This document shows, in pieces, positions 1 to 5,722 of a DNA stretch of 7,707 nt. Each line of letters opens with the position of its first letter. Positions within the stretch are counted from its first letter, which is position 1. The stretch lies in NCBI GenBank assembly GCA_035552275.1, contig DASZLR010000032.1, positions 1 through 7,707 on the forward strand, in the 5' to 3' direction. The translations under genes and the position numbers were made by a program. The DNA comes from DASVLX01 sp035552275. GTDB taxonomy: Bacteria; Actinomycetota; Actinomycetes; Mycobacteriales; Pseudonocardiaceae. Below the pieces are notes generated by a model that was not told the origin of the DNA, searched no databases, and saw only the letters and a program-made list of their open reading frames with translations.

Positions 1-1
1 C

Positions 2-817
2 CGCAGTTGGCCGCGGGGAACGCCACCACTGTCCTTTTTGGAAGCTGAATGCGCCGATCCTGCGGCGCCAGTGTTCAGCGTGCCGGAAACCGCGCTGATG
101 GCGGAGTTCTCGGCGCCCGACCATGCTCGCCGGGTCATCGAGGCCGTCGGCGGCGGCGATCGGACTCACGCGAATATCGCTGCGGTCGCGGGAGGTCGGC
201 AGGGGGCGCTGCCGTCGGGGTCGCTATCGCCGTTGGTGCGTCGGCTGGTGATGGAGAAGCGGGTACTGGCGATGGACGAGCCCTTGTCTGTCCGACCGGG
301 TAAGCCGGCGTTGTACCGGGTGGCCGACAGCAATCTTCGGCTCTATTTGGCTGCCGGGCGCGCTGCGGCCGACCAGGCTCGGCGAGGGCGCCCGGAGGTT
401 GGGTTCCGCTTGGTCCAGCGCCGCTGGTCAGGATGGCGTGGACGAGCGGTCGAGCCGCTGATTCGGGAGTCGTTGGAGCTCGCCGGCGTGAGCGGAGCGT
501 TGCCCTGGTCAGACGTGGAAACGGTGGGCGGTTGGTGGAACCGGCAGTTCGATCCCGAAGTCGATCTTGTGGGAGCGGATCGTTCACCAGTTGCGCGAAA
601 CATCGTGTTCACCGGTTCGATCAAGTGGCTCGCGAGCTCCTTCGACCGGCACGATTTGTTGGCCGCACGACGGGGCGGAGCGATGGTTCCCGGGTTTGAA
701 CCTGGCCACACGGCACTCGTGATCGTTTCGCTGTCCGACGTGGACTCCACTATGGACTTGAACGCGACCGACCTGGTGTGGGGTCCGGAGGATGTCGTGT
801 CGGCATGGCCGGACTGA
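2..817 (+). CDS. ATP-binding protein with C-terminal DUF234 domain (5'-truncated by window edge)
   Basis: This is the C-terminal part of a bacterial/archaeal-type AAA ATPase of the DUF234 group. The family usually has an N-terminal P-loop NTPase domain, which would lie to the left of the window. The frame is open to the window edge, and the residues before the TTG at 38 (reading GTPPLSFLEAE) continue naturally into the protein. That TTG also lacks a Shine-Dalgarno sequence, so I treat the gene as partial rather than starting there. Counting from the TTG, residues 24-97 look like a winged helix ending in YRVADSNLRLYL. Residues 98-250 match the DUF234 region: WRGRAVEPLIRESLE, then DPEVDLVG (172-179) and GSIKW (193-197). 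The last two resemble the active-site strands of a PD-(D/E)XK nuclease fold, but the acidic residue of the (D/E)XK motif is Ser here. The cellular role of the family is unknown. The family call is fairly sure; any nuclease activity is inference. Confidence 0.8.
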   Translation, partial: RSWPRGTPPLSFLEAECADPAAPVFSVPETALMAEFSAPDHARRVIEAVGGGDRTHANIAAVAGGRQGALPSGSLSPLVRRLVMEKRVLAMDEPLSVRPGKPALYRVADSNLRLYLAAGRAAADQARRGRPEVGFRLVQRRWSGWRGRAVEPLIRESLELAGVSGALPWSDVETVGGWWNRQFDPEVDLVGADRSPVARNIVFTGSIKWLASSFDRHDLLAARRGGAMVPGFEPGHTALVIVSLSDVDSTMDLNATDLVWGPEDVVSAWPD

Positions 818-832
818 CGCCAGCGGCCGCGG

Positions 833-1660
833 TCAGCGGCGCTCGATGACGGCGCGCAGGAATTCGCGGGTGCGGGGTTGGTCCGGGTCGGTCAGTAGTT
901 TCTCCGGTGGCCCTTCCTCAACGATCTGGCCCTTGTCGAACATCAGCACCCGGTCCGAGATGTCCCGCGCGAACCCCATCTCGTGGGTCACGAACAGCAT
1001 GGTGATGTCGGTGCCGCTGGCGATGTCGCGCAACACGTTCAGCACACCGGCCACCAGTTCCGGGTCCAGCGCGGAGGTGACCTCGTCCAGCAGCAGCACA
1101 TCCGGCTGCATCGCCAGCGCCCGCGCGATCGCCACCCGCTGCTGCTGCCCGCCGGAGAGCTCGTTGGGATGCGCGTCGGCCTTCTCGGTCAGCCCCACCA
1201 TCTCCAACAGCTCGCGGGCCCGGCGTTCGGCTTCCTCGCGGGGCGTGCCCAGCGCGTGGATCGGCGCCTCGGTGAGATTGCGCAGCACCTTCATGTTGGG
1301 GAACAGGTTGAACTGCTGGAACACCATGCCGATCCGCCGGCGCACACTGCGCAGGTGCTTCTCGTTGGCGGGCACCAGTTTGTCACCGCGCCGCTGGTGA
1401 CTCAGACAGGCGTCGCCGACGTAGATCTTGCCTTCGTCGATCCGTTCGAGCGTCATCAGCAGCCGCAGGATCGTCGTCTTGCCCGACCCGCTCGGGCCGA
1501 TCAGGGTGACGTGCTCACCGGGCTTGACCGTGAAGTCGAGCTCGCGGAGCACCACGTTCGACCCGAACCGCTTCACCACCTTGTCGAAGCGGATCATCTC
1601 ATCGCTGTGCGGTTCGGCGCTGCCCATGGTGGCGCCGTCCATTTCATCGCTGTCGGACAC
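833..1660 (-). CDS. ehuA: Ectoine/hydroxyectoine-type (polar amino acid) ABC transporter ATPase EhuA
   Basis: This is the nucleotide-binding subunit of the importer, powering substrate uptake from the inner face of the membrane. All ATPase motifs are intact: Walker A GPSGSGKT (55-62), Q-loop Q115 in VFQQF, signature LSGGQQQ (168-174), Walker B LLLDE with D192/E193, D-loop SALD (196-199) and switch H226. The stretch NLFPNMKVLRNLTEAPI and the ending RTREFLRAV are typical of the polar amino acid/Ehu ATPases. At 275 residues it is slightly longer than the family norm because of an N-terminal extension before MIRFDK (23-27). The GTG start was chosen because GGAG at 1665-1668 precedes it by 4 bases. 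Other possible starts are ATG at 1642, one base after the ehuD stop, and ATG at 1597. The gene overlaps ehuD by 17 bases and is last in the operon. Substrate specificity cannot be read from the ATPase itself. Confidence 0.88.
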   Translation of the reverse strand: MSDSDEMDGATMGSAEPHSDEMIRFDKVVKRFGSNVVLRELDFTVKPGEHVTLIGPSGSGKTTILRLLMTLERIDEGKIYVGDACLSHQRRGDKLVPANEKHLRSVRRRIGMVFQQFNLFPNMKVLRNLTEAPIHALGTPREEAERRARELLEMVGLTEKADAHPNELSGGQQQRVAIARALAMQPDVLLLDEVTSALDPELVAGVLNVLRDIASGTDITMLFVTHEMGFARDISDRVLMFDKGQIVEEGPPEKLLTDPDQPRTREFLRAVIERR

Positions 1661-2303
1661 GACGCTCCAACCTTCGCACCAGTACCGAGGACGGGTAGCT
1701 CAACAGCAGGAACAGCAGGCCGGCCAGCGTGTACGGCTCCACGAACCGGTACGCTTCGGATCCGGCGTTCTGGGCCTGCCCGACCAGTTCCAGCACCCCG
1801 ATGGACAGCAGCAACGGCGTCTCCTTGAACATGGAGATCAGGTAGTTGCCCAGCGCCGGCAGCACCCTGGGGATGGCCTGCGGCAAGATCACGCTGGTCC
1901 ACACCCGGGATCTGGGCAGGCTCAACGCTGTCGCCGCCTCCCACTGTCCACGTGGGACGGCTTCGATGCCGGCCCGGTACACCTCCGAGGTGTAGGTGGC
2001 GTAGTGCACGCCCAGGCCCAGCACGCCGACGGTCAGCGAGCCGAGCGTGATGCCGAAGGTGATCGGGAAAATGAAGAAGATGAAGTACAGCTGCACCAGC
2101 AGCGGCGTGCTGCGGACGAACTCGATGAACAGCCACACCACCTGGCTGACCACCGGAATGCGGGACCGGCGCAGCAGTGCCAGCACCAGGCCGAGCGCGA
2201 ACGCCAGCAGCGAGCCGAGCACGGTCGCCTCGAACGTGACGACCAGGCCGCGCAGCAGCTGCGGCAGTATCTGCCAGGCGAAATCCCATTCCCACTTCTT
2301 CAT
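1644..2303 (-). CDS. ehuD: Ectoine/hydroxyectoine-type ABC transporter permease EhuD
   Basis: This is one of the two membrane subunits forming the translocation path. The 219-residue length is normal for HisM/HisQ-type permeases. The family signature EFVRSTPLLVQLYF is at 61-74. The EAA loop that docks on the ATPase is at 121-143 (WEAATALSLPRS... through VILPQA). Strongly hydrophobic segments lie near 25-44, 51-83, 89-103, 140-175 and 190-208, consistent with about five membrane helices. The positively charged C-terminus (RRLERRVRQR) fits a cytosolic end. The ATG start overlaps the ehuC stop by one base (TGATG), and GGGAG at 2311-2315 sits 7 bases upstream, so translational coupling to ehuC is likely. 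The name EhuD rests on gene order and overall resemblance. A general polar amino acid permease is the main alternative. Confidence 0.85.
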   Translation of the reverse strand: MKKWEWDFAWQILPQLLRGLVVTFEATVLGSLLAFALGLVLALLRRSRIPVVSQVVWLFIEFVRSTPLLVQLYFIFFIFPITFGITLGSLTVGVLGLGVHYATYTSEVYRAGIEAVPRGQWEAATALSLPRSRVWTSVILPQAIPRVLPALGNYLISMFKETPLLLSIGVLELVGQAQNAGSEAYRFVEPYTLAGLLFLLLSYPSSVLVRRLERRVRQR

Positions 2304-3016
2304 CAGACCGCTCCCGGTGCGCCGCCGCCGAGCGCCTGGCCCTCGCTGATCGGCCGGCGGCCGACGTGCGCCGCCGCTGCCCGTTCAGCGAACCGCATGA
2401 GCGTGGTGATGATGATCGACATCAGCAGATAGGCCACCAGCGCCATGAACAGGATGAGCGGCATCTGTCCATTGTAGACAGGTCGGAGGATCTGCTCGGC
2501 CTGATAGGTGACCTCGGGAACCGTGATCAGCGAGACGATCGCCGTCGCCTTGAGTAGTTGGATGAACAGGGTGTTGAACGAGGGCAGCATCTCCACGATC
2601 GCCTGCGGCAGAATCACCCGCCACATCCGCTGGGCCGGTGACAGGCACAGCGCGGTCGCACCCTCGTACTGCGCACGCGGCACCGACTGCACCGCGCCGC
2701 GCACGATCTCGGCGCCGTACGCACCATGGTTGAGCCCCAACACGATAACGCCCGCCCAGAGCGGCATGATCTGGAAGCCGAGCAGCAGCGGCAGGGAGAA
2801 GTTGATCCAGAACAGCTGAATCAGCTCCGAGGTGCCCCGCCAGCCCTCCACATAGATCCGCACTACGAACCGCACTGTTCGGAGGCGGTTGAGGCTGGCC
2901 AGTCCGACCACAAAGGACGCCGCGGTGGCCAGGACGATCCCGCCGACGGTCAGCTCGGCCGCCGGCGTGAGGCCGGCGGCGAGGACCGACGCGAAGTGTC
3001 CGAAGTTGGCGAACAT
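2303..3016 (-). CDS. ehuC: Ectoine/hydroxyectoine-type ABC transporter permease EhuC
   Basis: This is the second membrane subunit, expected to pair with EhuD as a heterodimer. It has 237 residues. An N-terminal hydrophobic helix (about 20-43) is followed by the family signature region VEGWRGTSELIQLFW (56-70), the HisM/Q counterpart of the 'RGTP' motif. The EAA loop is at 117-139 (YEGATALCLSPAQRMW... through ILPQA). The middle Ala of the EAA motif is Gly here, which is a conservative change. Further hydrophobic stretches cover about 83-97, 147-166 and 186-208. The C-terminal 20 residues are Gly/Ala-rich and probably unstructured. The ATG lies 13 bases after the ehuB stop with only a weak GC-rich ribosome site, which suggests coupling to ehuB translation. 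Separation of EhuC from EhuD relies on gene order and on homologues known to the reader of such operons. Confidence 0.85.
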   Translation of the reverse strand: MFANFGHFASVLAAGLTPAAELTVGGIVLATAASFVVGLASLNRLRTVRFVVRIYVEGWRGTSELIQLFWINFSLPLLLGFQIMPLWAGVIVLGLNHGAYGAEIVRGAVQSVPRAQYEGATALCLSPAQRMWRVILPQAIVEMLPSFNTLFIQLLKATAIVSLITVPEVTYQAEQILRPVYNGQMPLILFMALVAYLLMSIIITTLMRFAERAAAAHVGRRPISEGQALGGGAPGAV

Positions 3017-3029
3017 CGCCGAGCCGCCG

Positions 3030-3938
3030 TCAGCCGGCGGCGCAGAGCTTCGCGGTGGTGACGTCCGCGCCCGGAATGTTGCCCTGAGTGAAGCCGAACG
3101 GTTCGGCGATCTTCAGCCACTCGCCGTTGCTGTGCATGGTGGTGAGCTGCTGATTGAACTGGTTGACCAGGTCGGTTTCGTTCTGGCGGAACACGAAACC
3201 GCCGGTCTCGCCCTGTTTCTGGCCGTTGACCACCGGCTGGAAGCCCGGCGCCACCTCGACGTTCGCGCTCGGGTTCTGCTTGACCAGGGTCTTGAACGAG
3301 ATGTCGGTGAGCACGGCGGCGTAGGCGCGGCCGGTCGTCACCGCGGACAGCAACTCGTCCGGCGAATCGAAGCTCACCAACTGGCTGTCCGGCACGCCGG
3401 AGCCGGTGGCGTAGTCCTTCTCGATCGCGCCGTTCTCCACGGCCAGCTTGACACCCTTGGCCTTCGCCGACGCGAAGTCCGTCACGTTCTGCGGATTTCC
3501 CTTGGGCACCAGGAAAGCGACCAGCGCGGTGTAGTCGGGAACGGAGAATGCCGCGTTCTGACAACGCTTCGCGGTGATGTCCATGCCGGCCGCGACCATG
3601 TCGTACTGCCCGGCGTTGAGGCCCTGGATCAGGGTGTCGAAATTGGTCGTCTGTGCTTGAATATTGGCGACACCGAGCTTCTGGAAGATCGCCCGAGCGA
3701 CCTCGGGAGCCTCGCCGGTGACCCGACCGGACGGGTCGACGTAGCCGTAGGGCTGTTCGCCCGCGATGCCCACCTTGATCGTGCCGGCCTGCTTCGCCTT
3801 GCTCAGCACATCACTGCCGCTGCTGTTGGCGCTGGTACTGGTGCAGGCCGACAGCAGGACCGGCGCGCCGATCGCTGCCGCGCCCACCATCGCCGAGCGC
3901 CGAATGAAACTCCGTCGCGACCAGCCGTCCTCCGTCAT
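3030..3938 (-). CDS. ehuB: Ectoine/hydroxyectoine-type ABC transporter substrate-binding lipoprotein EhuB
   Basis: This is the extracytoplasmic binding protein that hands substrate to EhuC/EhuD. The start is placed at the ATG at 3938: AAGGGG (3947-3952) lies 8 bases upstream and a signal peptide begins at once, whereas upstream extension would read through the promoter. The 302 residues begin with a twin-arginine motif SRRSFIR (7-13), a hydrophobic stretch (16-29) and a lipobox LSAC with Cys32, so it is probably a Tat-exported lipoprotein. The mature part has the family-3 solute-binding fold: VGIAGEQPYGYVDPSGRVTGEAPEVARA near 57-83, a DMVAAGMDITAKRC segment (113-126) and AFSVPDY (130-136). 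The C-terminal EPFGFTQGNIPG (279-290) is typical of EhuB. It is first in the operon. Ectoine/hydroxyectoine is the substrate suggested by family resemblance; another compatible solute or amino acid remains possible. Confidence 0.85.
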   Translation of the reverse strand: MTEDGWSRRSFIRRSAMVGAAAIGAPVLLSACTSTSANSSGSDVLSKAKQAGTIKVGIAGEQPYGYVDPSGRVTGEAPEVARAIFQKLGVANIQAQTTNFDTLIQGLNAGQYDMVAAGMDITAKRCQNAAFSVPDYTALVAFLVPKGNPQNVTDFASAKAKGVKLAVENGAIEKDYATGSGVPDSQLVSFDSPDELLSAVTTGRAYAAVLTDISFKTLVKQNPSANVEVAPGFQPVVNGQKQGETGGFVFRQNETDLVNQFNQQLTTMHSNGEWLKIAEPFGFTQGNIPGADVTTAKLCAAG

Positions 3939-3946
3939 GACCAAAA

Positions 3947-3952
3947 CCCCTT
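3947..3952 (-). promoter_or_regulatory. Ribosome binding site of ehuB
   Basis: AAGGGG on the minus strand, 8 bases before the ATG at 3938. It decides the start over longer in-frame extensions that would run through the promoter. Confidence 0.7.
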
Positions 3953-3970
3953 GAATCGCTCTCGGGTGAT

Positions 3971-3988
3971 CGAACGTAACGAACGTAA
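3971..3988. repeat. Perfect 9-base tandem direct repeat (CGAACGTAA twice)
   Basis: CGAACGTAA occurs at 3971-3979 and again immediately at 3980-3988. Read on the minus strand it is TTACGTTCG twice. The upstream copy carries the predicted -10 box of ehuB, and the downstream copy covers the predicted start of transcription. Adjacent direct repeats at this place could bind a regulator of the importer; that role is inference. Confidence 0.6.
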
Positions 3989-4010
3989 GCCGTTGGGTTG
4001 CCGAGGTCAA
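3982..4010 (-). promoter_or_regulatory. Predicted sigma-A-type promoter of the ehuBCDA operon
   Basis: On the minus strand, TTGACC (4005-4010) is separated by exactly 17 bases from TACGTT (3982-3987). This is a good match to a housekeeping actinobacterial promoter. Transcription would begin near 3975, giving a leader of about 37 bases that contains the AAGGGG ribosome site. The -35 box lies inside an inverted repeat GGTTG/CAACC, and the -10 box lies inside a tandem repeat; both are plausible operators. Confidence 0.55.
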
Positions 4011-4012
4011 CC
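3996..4012. promoter_or_regulatory. Inverted repeat over the ehuB -35 box
   Basis: GGTTG (3996-4000) and CAACC (4008-4012) are perfect inverted arms around a 7-base spacer. The right arm overlaps the predicted -35 box of ehuB, the usual place for a repressor site. The arms are short, so chance is not excluded. Confidence 0.3.
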
Positions 4013-4079
4013 GCTGTCGATCATTCGGCGCGTCGTCGGGACCTGCACGGTTATGTTCCCGCTGCGTACAGTCACCGGA

Positions 4080-4118
4080 TCGGGCCGTCCAGAATGTACA
4101 TTCGGGTAGCCGGCCCGA
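4080..4118. promoter_or_regulatory. Nested inverted repeat before nagA: 12-base palindrome inside 8-base arms
   Basis: GAATGTACATTC at 4092-4103 is a perfect 12-base palindrome. It sits between the inverted arms TCGGGCCG (4080-4087) and CGGCCCGA (4111-4118), with the two centres 1.5 bases apart. The element ends 19 bases before the nagA ATG. A possible -10 box TACAGT (4067-4072), without a clear -35 box, would start transcription near 4079, putting the whole element in the leader. It could be a protein-binding operator or an RNA stem. It does not look like a full DasR site. Confidence 0.5.
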
Positions 4119-4129
4119 ACCAGTTTCCC

Positions 4130-4134
4130 GAGGA
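4130..4134 (+). promoter_or_regulatory. Ribosome binding site of nagA
   Basis: GAGGA precedes the ATG at 4138 by 3 bases. The spacing is short, but it is the only purine-rich stretch in front of this start. Confidence 0.5.
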
Positions 4135-4137
4135 CCC

Positions 4138-5274
4138 ATGAGCGAAATGCTGATCACGGCCGGCCGCGTTGTCGGCGACACAGCGGTGTTCGAGCCTGGC
4201 TGGGTGCGGCTGCGCGACGATCGTATCGTCGGGGTCGGCTCCGGCGTCCCGGTTGGAGCTGTCAGTCATGTGCTGTCGGGACTGACGTTGGTGCCAGGCT
4301 TCGTGGACCTGCACGCGCACGGCGGCGGGGGAGCGTCCTTCGACACGGGCGAGGTGTCGCCGGCCATCGAGTTCCACCGCGGGCAGGGCACCACAACGAT
4401 GGTGGCCAGCCTGGTGACGGCCGCCATCGTTGATCTGGACCGGCGGGTGCGGGAACTGCGCGAGCTGGTGGCCGATGGCGAGTTGGCCGGTATCCATCTG
4501 GAAGGGCCGTGGCTGTCGGCCCGGCATCCGGGTGCGCACGAGCCGGCGTTGCTGCGCGATCCGGAACCGGCCGATGTCGATCGGCTGCTGGCCGCCGGCG
4601 ATGGCGCAGTGCGGATGGTCACCATCGCGCCGGAACTGCCGGGTGCGTTCGCGGCCGTTCGGCGGATTGTCGGGTTCGGCGCGCTGGCCGCCGTAGGACA
4701 CACCGATGCCGACTACCGGACGACGAAGGCGGCGATCGAGGCCGGCGTGACAGTGGGCACCCACCTGTTCAACGGCATGCGACCGGTGCACCACCGGGAA
4801 CCCGGACCAGTTCTGGCGCTGCTGGACGACCAGCGGGTGGCGGTCGAGCTGATCGCCGACGGCATCCACCTGCATCCGGCCGTGCTCGCGCACGCGGCCA
4901 GAACGGTGGGGCCGGGTCGCTATCTGCTGGTCACTGACGCGATGGCCGCCGCCGGAGCGGCCGACGGCGACTACCGGCTTGGTGGGCTGCCGGTCGAGGT
5001 GCGGTCCGGCGTGGCCCGAATCGCCGCCACCGGCGCGATCGCCGGCAGCACGCTGACCCTGGCCGGCGCGGTCCGGCACGCGGTGCGGGACGGAGGTCTG
5101 CCGTTGGTCGACGCGGTGCGCGCCGCCTCGACCGTCCCGGCCAGGCTGCTGGGCCGGGGCGACATCGGCGCGCTCGCGCCCGGCCGTCGCGCCGATCTGG
5201 TGGGCCTGGACGTCGACCTTCGGCCGCAGATGGTGATGCGGGCTGGCGAATGGATCACGCCGCCGGCTCAGTGA
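4138..5274 (+). CDS. nagA: N-acetylglucosamine-6-phosphate deacetylase
   Basis: This cytosolic amidohydrolase removes acetate from N-acetylglucosamine 6-phosphate to give glucosamine 6-phosphate. That is the committed step in using amino sugars from chitin and from peptidoglycan recycling. The 378-residue length is normal for NagA, and all expected motifs are present. These are HxH in GFVDLHAHG (H59, H61), metal-binding E122 in HLEGPW, H188 in VGHTDA, H209 in THLFNGM, H244 in ADGIHL, and catalytic D267 in VTDAM. The segment GAIAGSTLTLAGAVRHAV (299-316) and the C-terminal GALAPGRRADLVGLD close the amidohydrolase fold. The ATG with GAGGA upstream starts the protein exactly where family members begin. 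It is transcribed divergently from ehuB. No nagB, sugar transporter or dasR gene is seen beside it, so its regulation is unclear beyond the palindrome in front of it. Confidence 0.95.
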   Translation: MSEMLITAGRVVGDTAVFEPGWVRLRDDRIVGVGSGVPVGAVSHVLSGLTLVPGFVDLHAHGGGGASFDTGEVSPAIEFHRGQGTTTMVASLVTAAIVDLDRRVRELRELVADGELAGIHLEGPWLSARHPGAHEPALLRDPEPADVDRLLAAGDGAVRMVTIAPELPGAFAAVRRIVGFGALAAVGHTDADYRTTKAAIEAGVTVGTHLFNGMRPVHHREPGPVLALLDDQRVAVELIADGIHLHPAVLAHAARTVGPGRYLLVTDAMAAAGAADGDYRLGGLPVEVRSGVARIAATGAIAGSTLTLAGAVRHAVRDGGLPLVDAVRAASTVPARLLGRGDIGALAPGRRADLVGLDVDLRPQMVMRAGEWITPPAQ

Positions 5275-5328
5275 GCTTCGCCGGGTCGCGGACTCGCGCA
5301 CTGCCTTTCGCGCCCAGTGGCTGCGGCA

Positions 5329-5348
5329 GTCGGCGATCCGCCGCCGAC
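5329..5348 (+). terminator. nagA: Possible terminator hairpin after nagA
   Basis: GTCGGCG (5329-5335) and CGCCGAC (5342-5348) form a 7-pair GC-rich stem with a 6-base loop, 54 bases after the nagA stop. No T-run follows, so this would be at best a weak actinobacterial-type terminator. Confidence 0.3.
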
Positions 5349-5391
5349 CAGCGGATTTGCCCTGCTGGTTGACCAATTCATGCGGTAGCCG

Positions 5392-5408
5392 ACCAGTCAT
5401 CGACTGGT
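5392..5408. promoter_or_regulatory. Inverted repeat ACCAGT-N5-ACTGGT over the DUF397 -35 box
   Basis: ACCAGT (5392-5397) and ACTGGT (5403-5408) are perfect 6-base inverted arms around 5 bases. The right arm overlaps the predicted -35 box, a typical place for a repressor to bind. The function is inference. Confidence 0.4.
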
Positions 5409-5429
5409 GCCGGCGAAGCGTGGTAGCGT
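5400..5429 (+). promoter_or_regulatory. Predicted promoter of the DUF397 gene
   Basis: TCGACT (5400-5405) is 18 bases from TAGCGT (5424-5429). Both match sigma-A-type boxes used in high-GC actinobacteria. Transcription would start near 5436. The -35 box overlaps the right arm of the inverted repeat at 5392-5408. Confidence 0.45.
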
Positions 5430-5442
5430 CCCGTCTGCGCGA

Positions 5443-5462
5443 GCAAATGCACGTGCATCTGC
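5443..5462. promoter_or_regulatory. Palindrome in the DUF397 leader
   Basis: ATGCACGTGCAT (5447-5458) is a perfect 12-base palindrome. It extends with one mismatched pair to GCA...TGC, so 18 of 20 positions (5443-5462) are symmetric. It lies just downstream of the predicted transcription start and 20 bases before the DUF397 ATG. It is the best candidate in the window for a DNA operator. DUF397 genes are often controlled by XRE-family partners, so such a regulator is a natural suspect. Confidence 0.55.
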
Positions 5463-5482
5463 ACACTCGGAGAGGACGGACA

Positions 5483-5722
5483 ATGGAGACGAATCGGCAC
5501 AACGGGATGTCTGCTGGGGAGCTGACCGGCGTGGTCTGGCGCAAGAGCGCCCGCAGTGGCGCCAAGGGCAACTGCGTCGAGGTGGCGCAGCTGGGCGGCG
5601 GCGAGATCGCGTTTCGCAACTCGCGCCACCCGGTCGGTCCCGCGCTGATCTATACCCAGGCCGAGATCGCCGCCTTCCTGGCCGGCGTCAAGGACGGCGA
5701 GTTCGACGACATCGTCGGATAA
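5483..5722 (+). CDS. DUF397 domain small protein
   Basis: This 79-residue protein consists almost entirely of a DUF397 domain: VVWRKSARSGAKGNCVEVAQL (17-37), then GGEIAFRNSRHPVGPALIYTQAEIAAFLAGVKDGEFDD. The usual family motif RDSK is RNSR here. DUF397 proteins are common in actinomycetes and usually sit beside an XRE helix-turn-helix regulator (WhiJ/Scr1-like). They are linked to development and antibiotic control and, in some reports, to toxin-antitoxin-like behaviour. The ATG was chosen because AGAGGA (5471-5476) lies 6 bases upstream and the domain follows directly; the frame is open further upstream, but that stretch is promoter. No XRE partner is encoded in this window, so this copy is an orphan or its partner is distant. 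It is probably cytosolic, and its exact function is unknown. Confidence 0.9.
   Translation: METNRHNGMSAGELTGVVWRKSARSGAKGNCVEVAQLGGGEIAFRNSRHPVGPALIYTQAEIAAFLAGVKDGEFDDIVG

Larger units (their letters stand above)
5275..5482. other. Intergenic region between nagA and the DUF397 gene
   Basis: There is no convincing gene here. It contains a possible nagA terminator hairpin (5329-5348) and a second short stem CCAGC (5348-5352) / GCTGG (5364-5368). It also contains a promoter for the DUF397 gene and two symmetric elements, at 5392-5408 and 5443-5462. The leader of the DUF397 gene is about 47 bases if the predicted promoter is right. Confidence 0.6.

Noticed and set aside
983..1828. Plus-strand open frame of 281 codons opposite ehuA
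   Set aside because: It is the shadow of an ATPase with all motifs intact, and it has no start signal or domain of its own.
1428..2432. Plus-strand open frame of 334 codons opposite ehuA/ehuD
   Set aside because: It is antisense to well-conserved transporter genes, and its Gln/Arg/His-rich low-complexity translation is an artefact of high GC.
4117..4128. Possible DasR-type site (ACCAGT half) before nagA
   Set aside because: Only one half-site is visible; the partner half at the proper spacing is missing.
3939..4181. N-terminal extension of EhuB by 81 residues
   Set aside because: It would cover the promoter region and part of nagA. The ATG at 3938 has a good ribosome site and is directly followed by a signal peptide.
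5357..5482. N-terminal extension of the DUF397 protein
   Set aside because: The stretch holds the predicted promoter and palindromes. AGAGGA and the family's normal length support the ATG at 5483.
4072..5619. Long minus-strand open frame of 515 codons over nagA
   Set aside because: It is a shadow of nagA, whose plus frame has every catalytic motif. The minus frame also runs through the promoter region and DUF397 gene and has a composition typical of GC-rich antisense frames.
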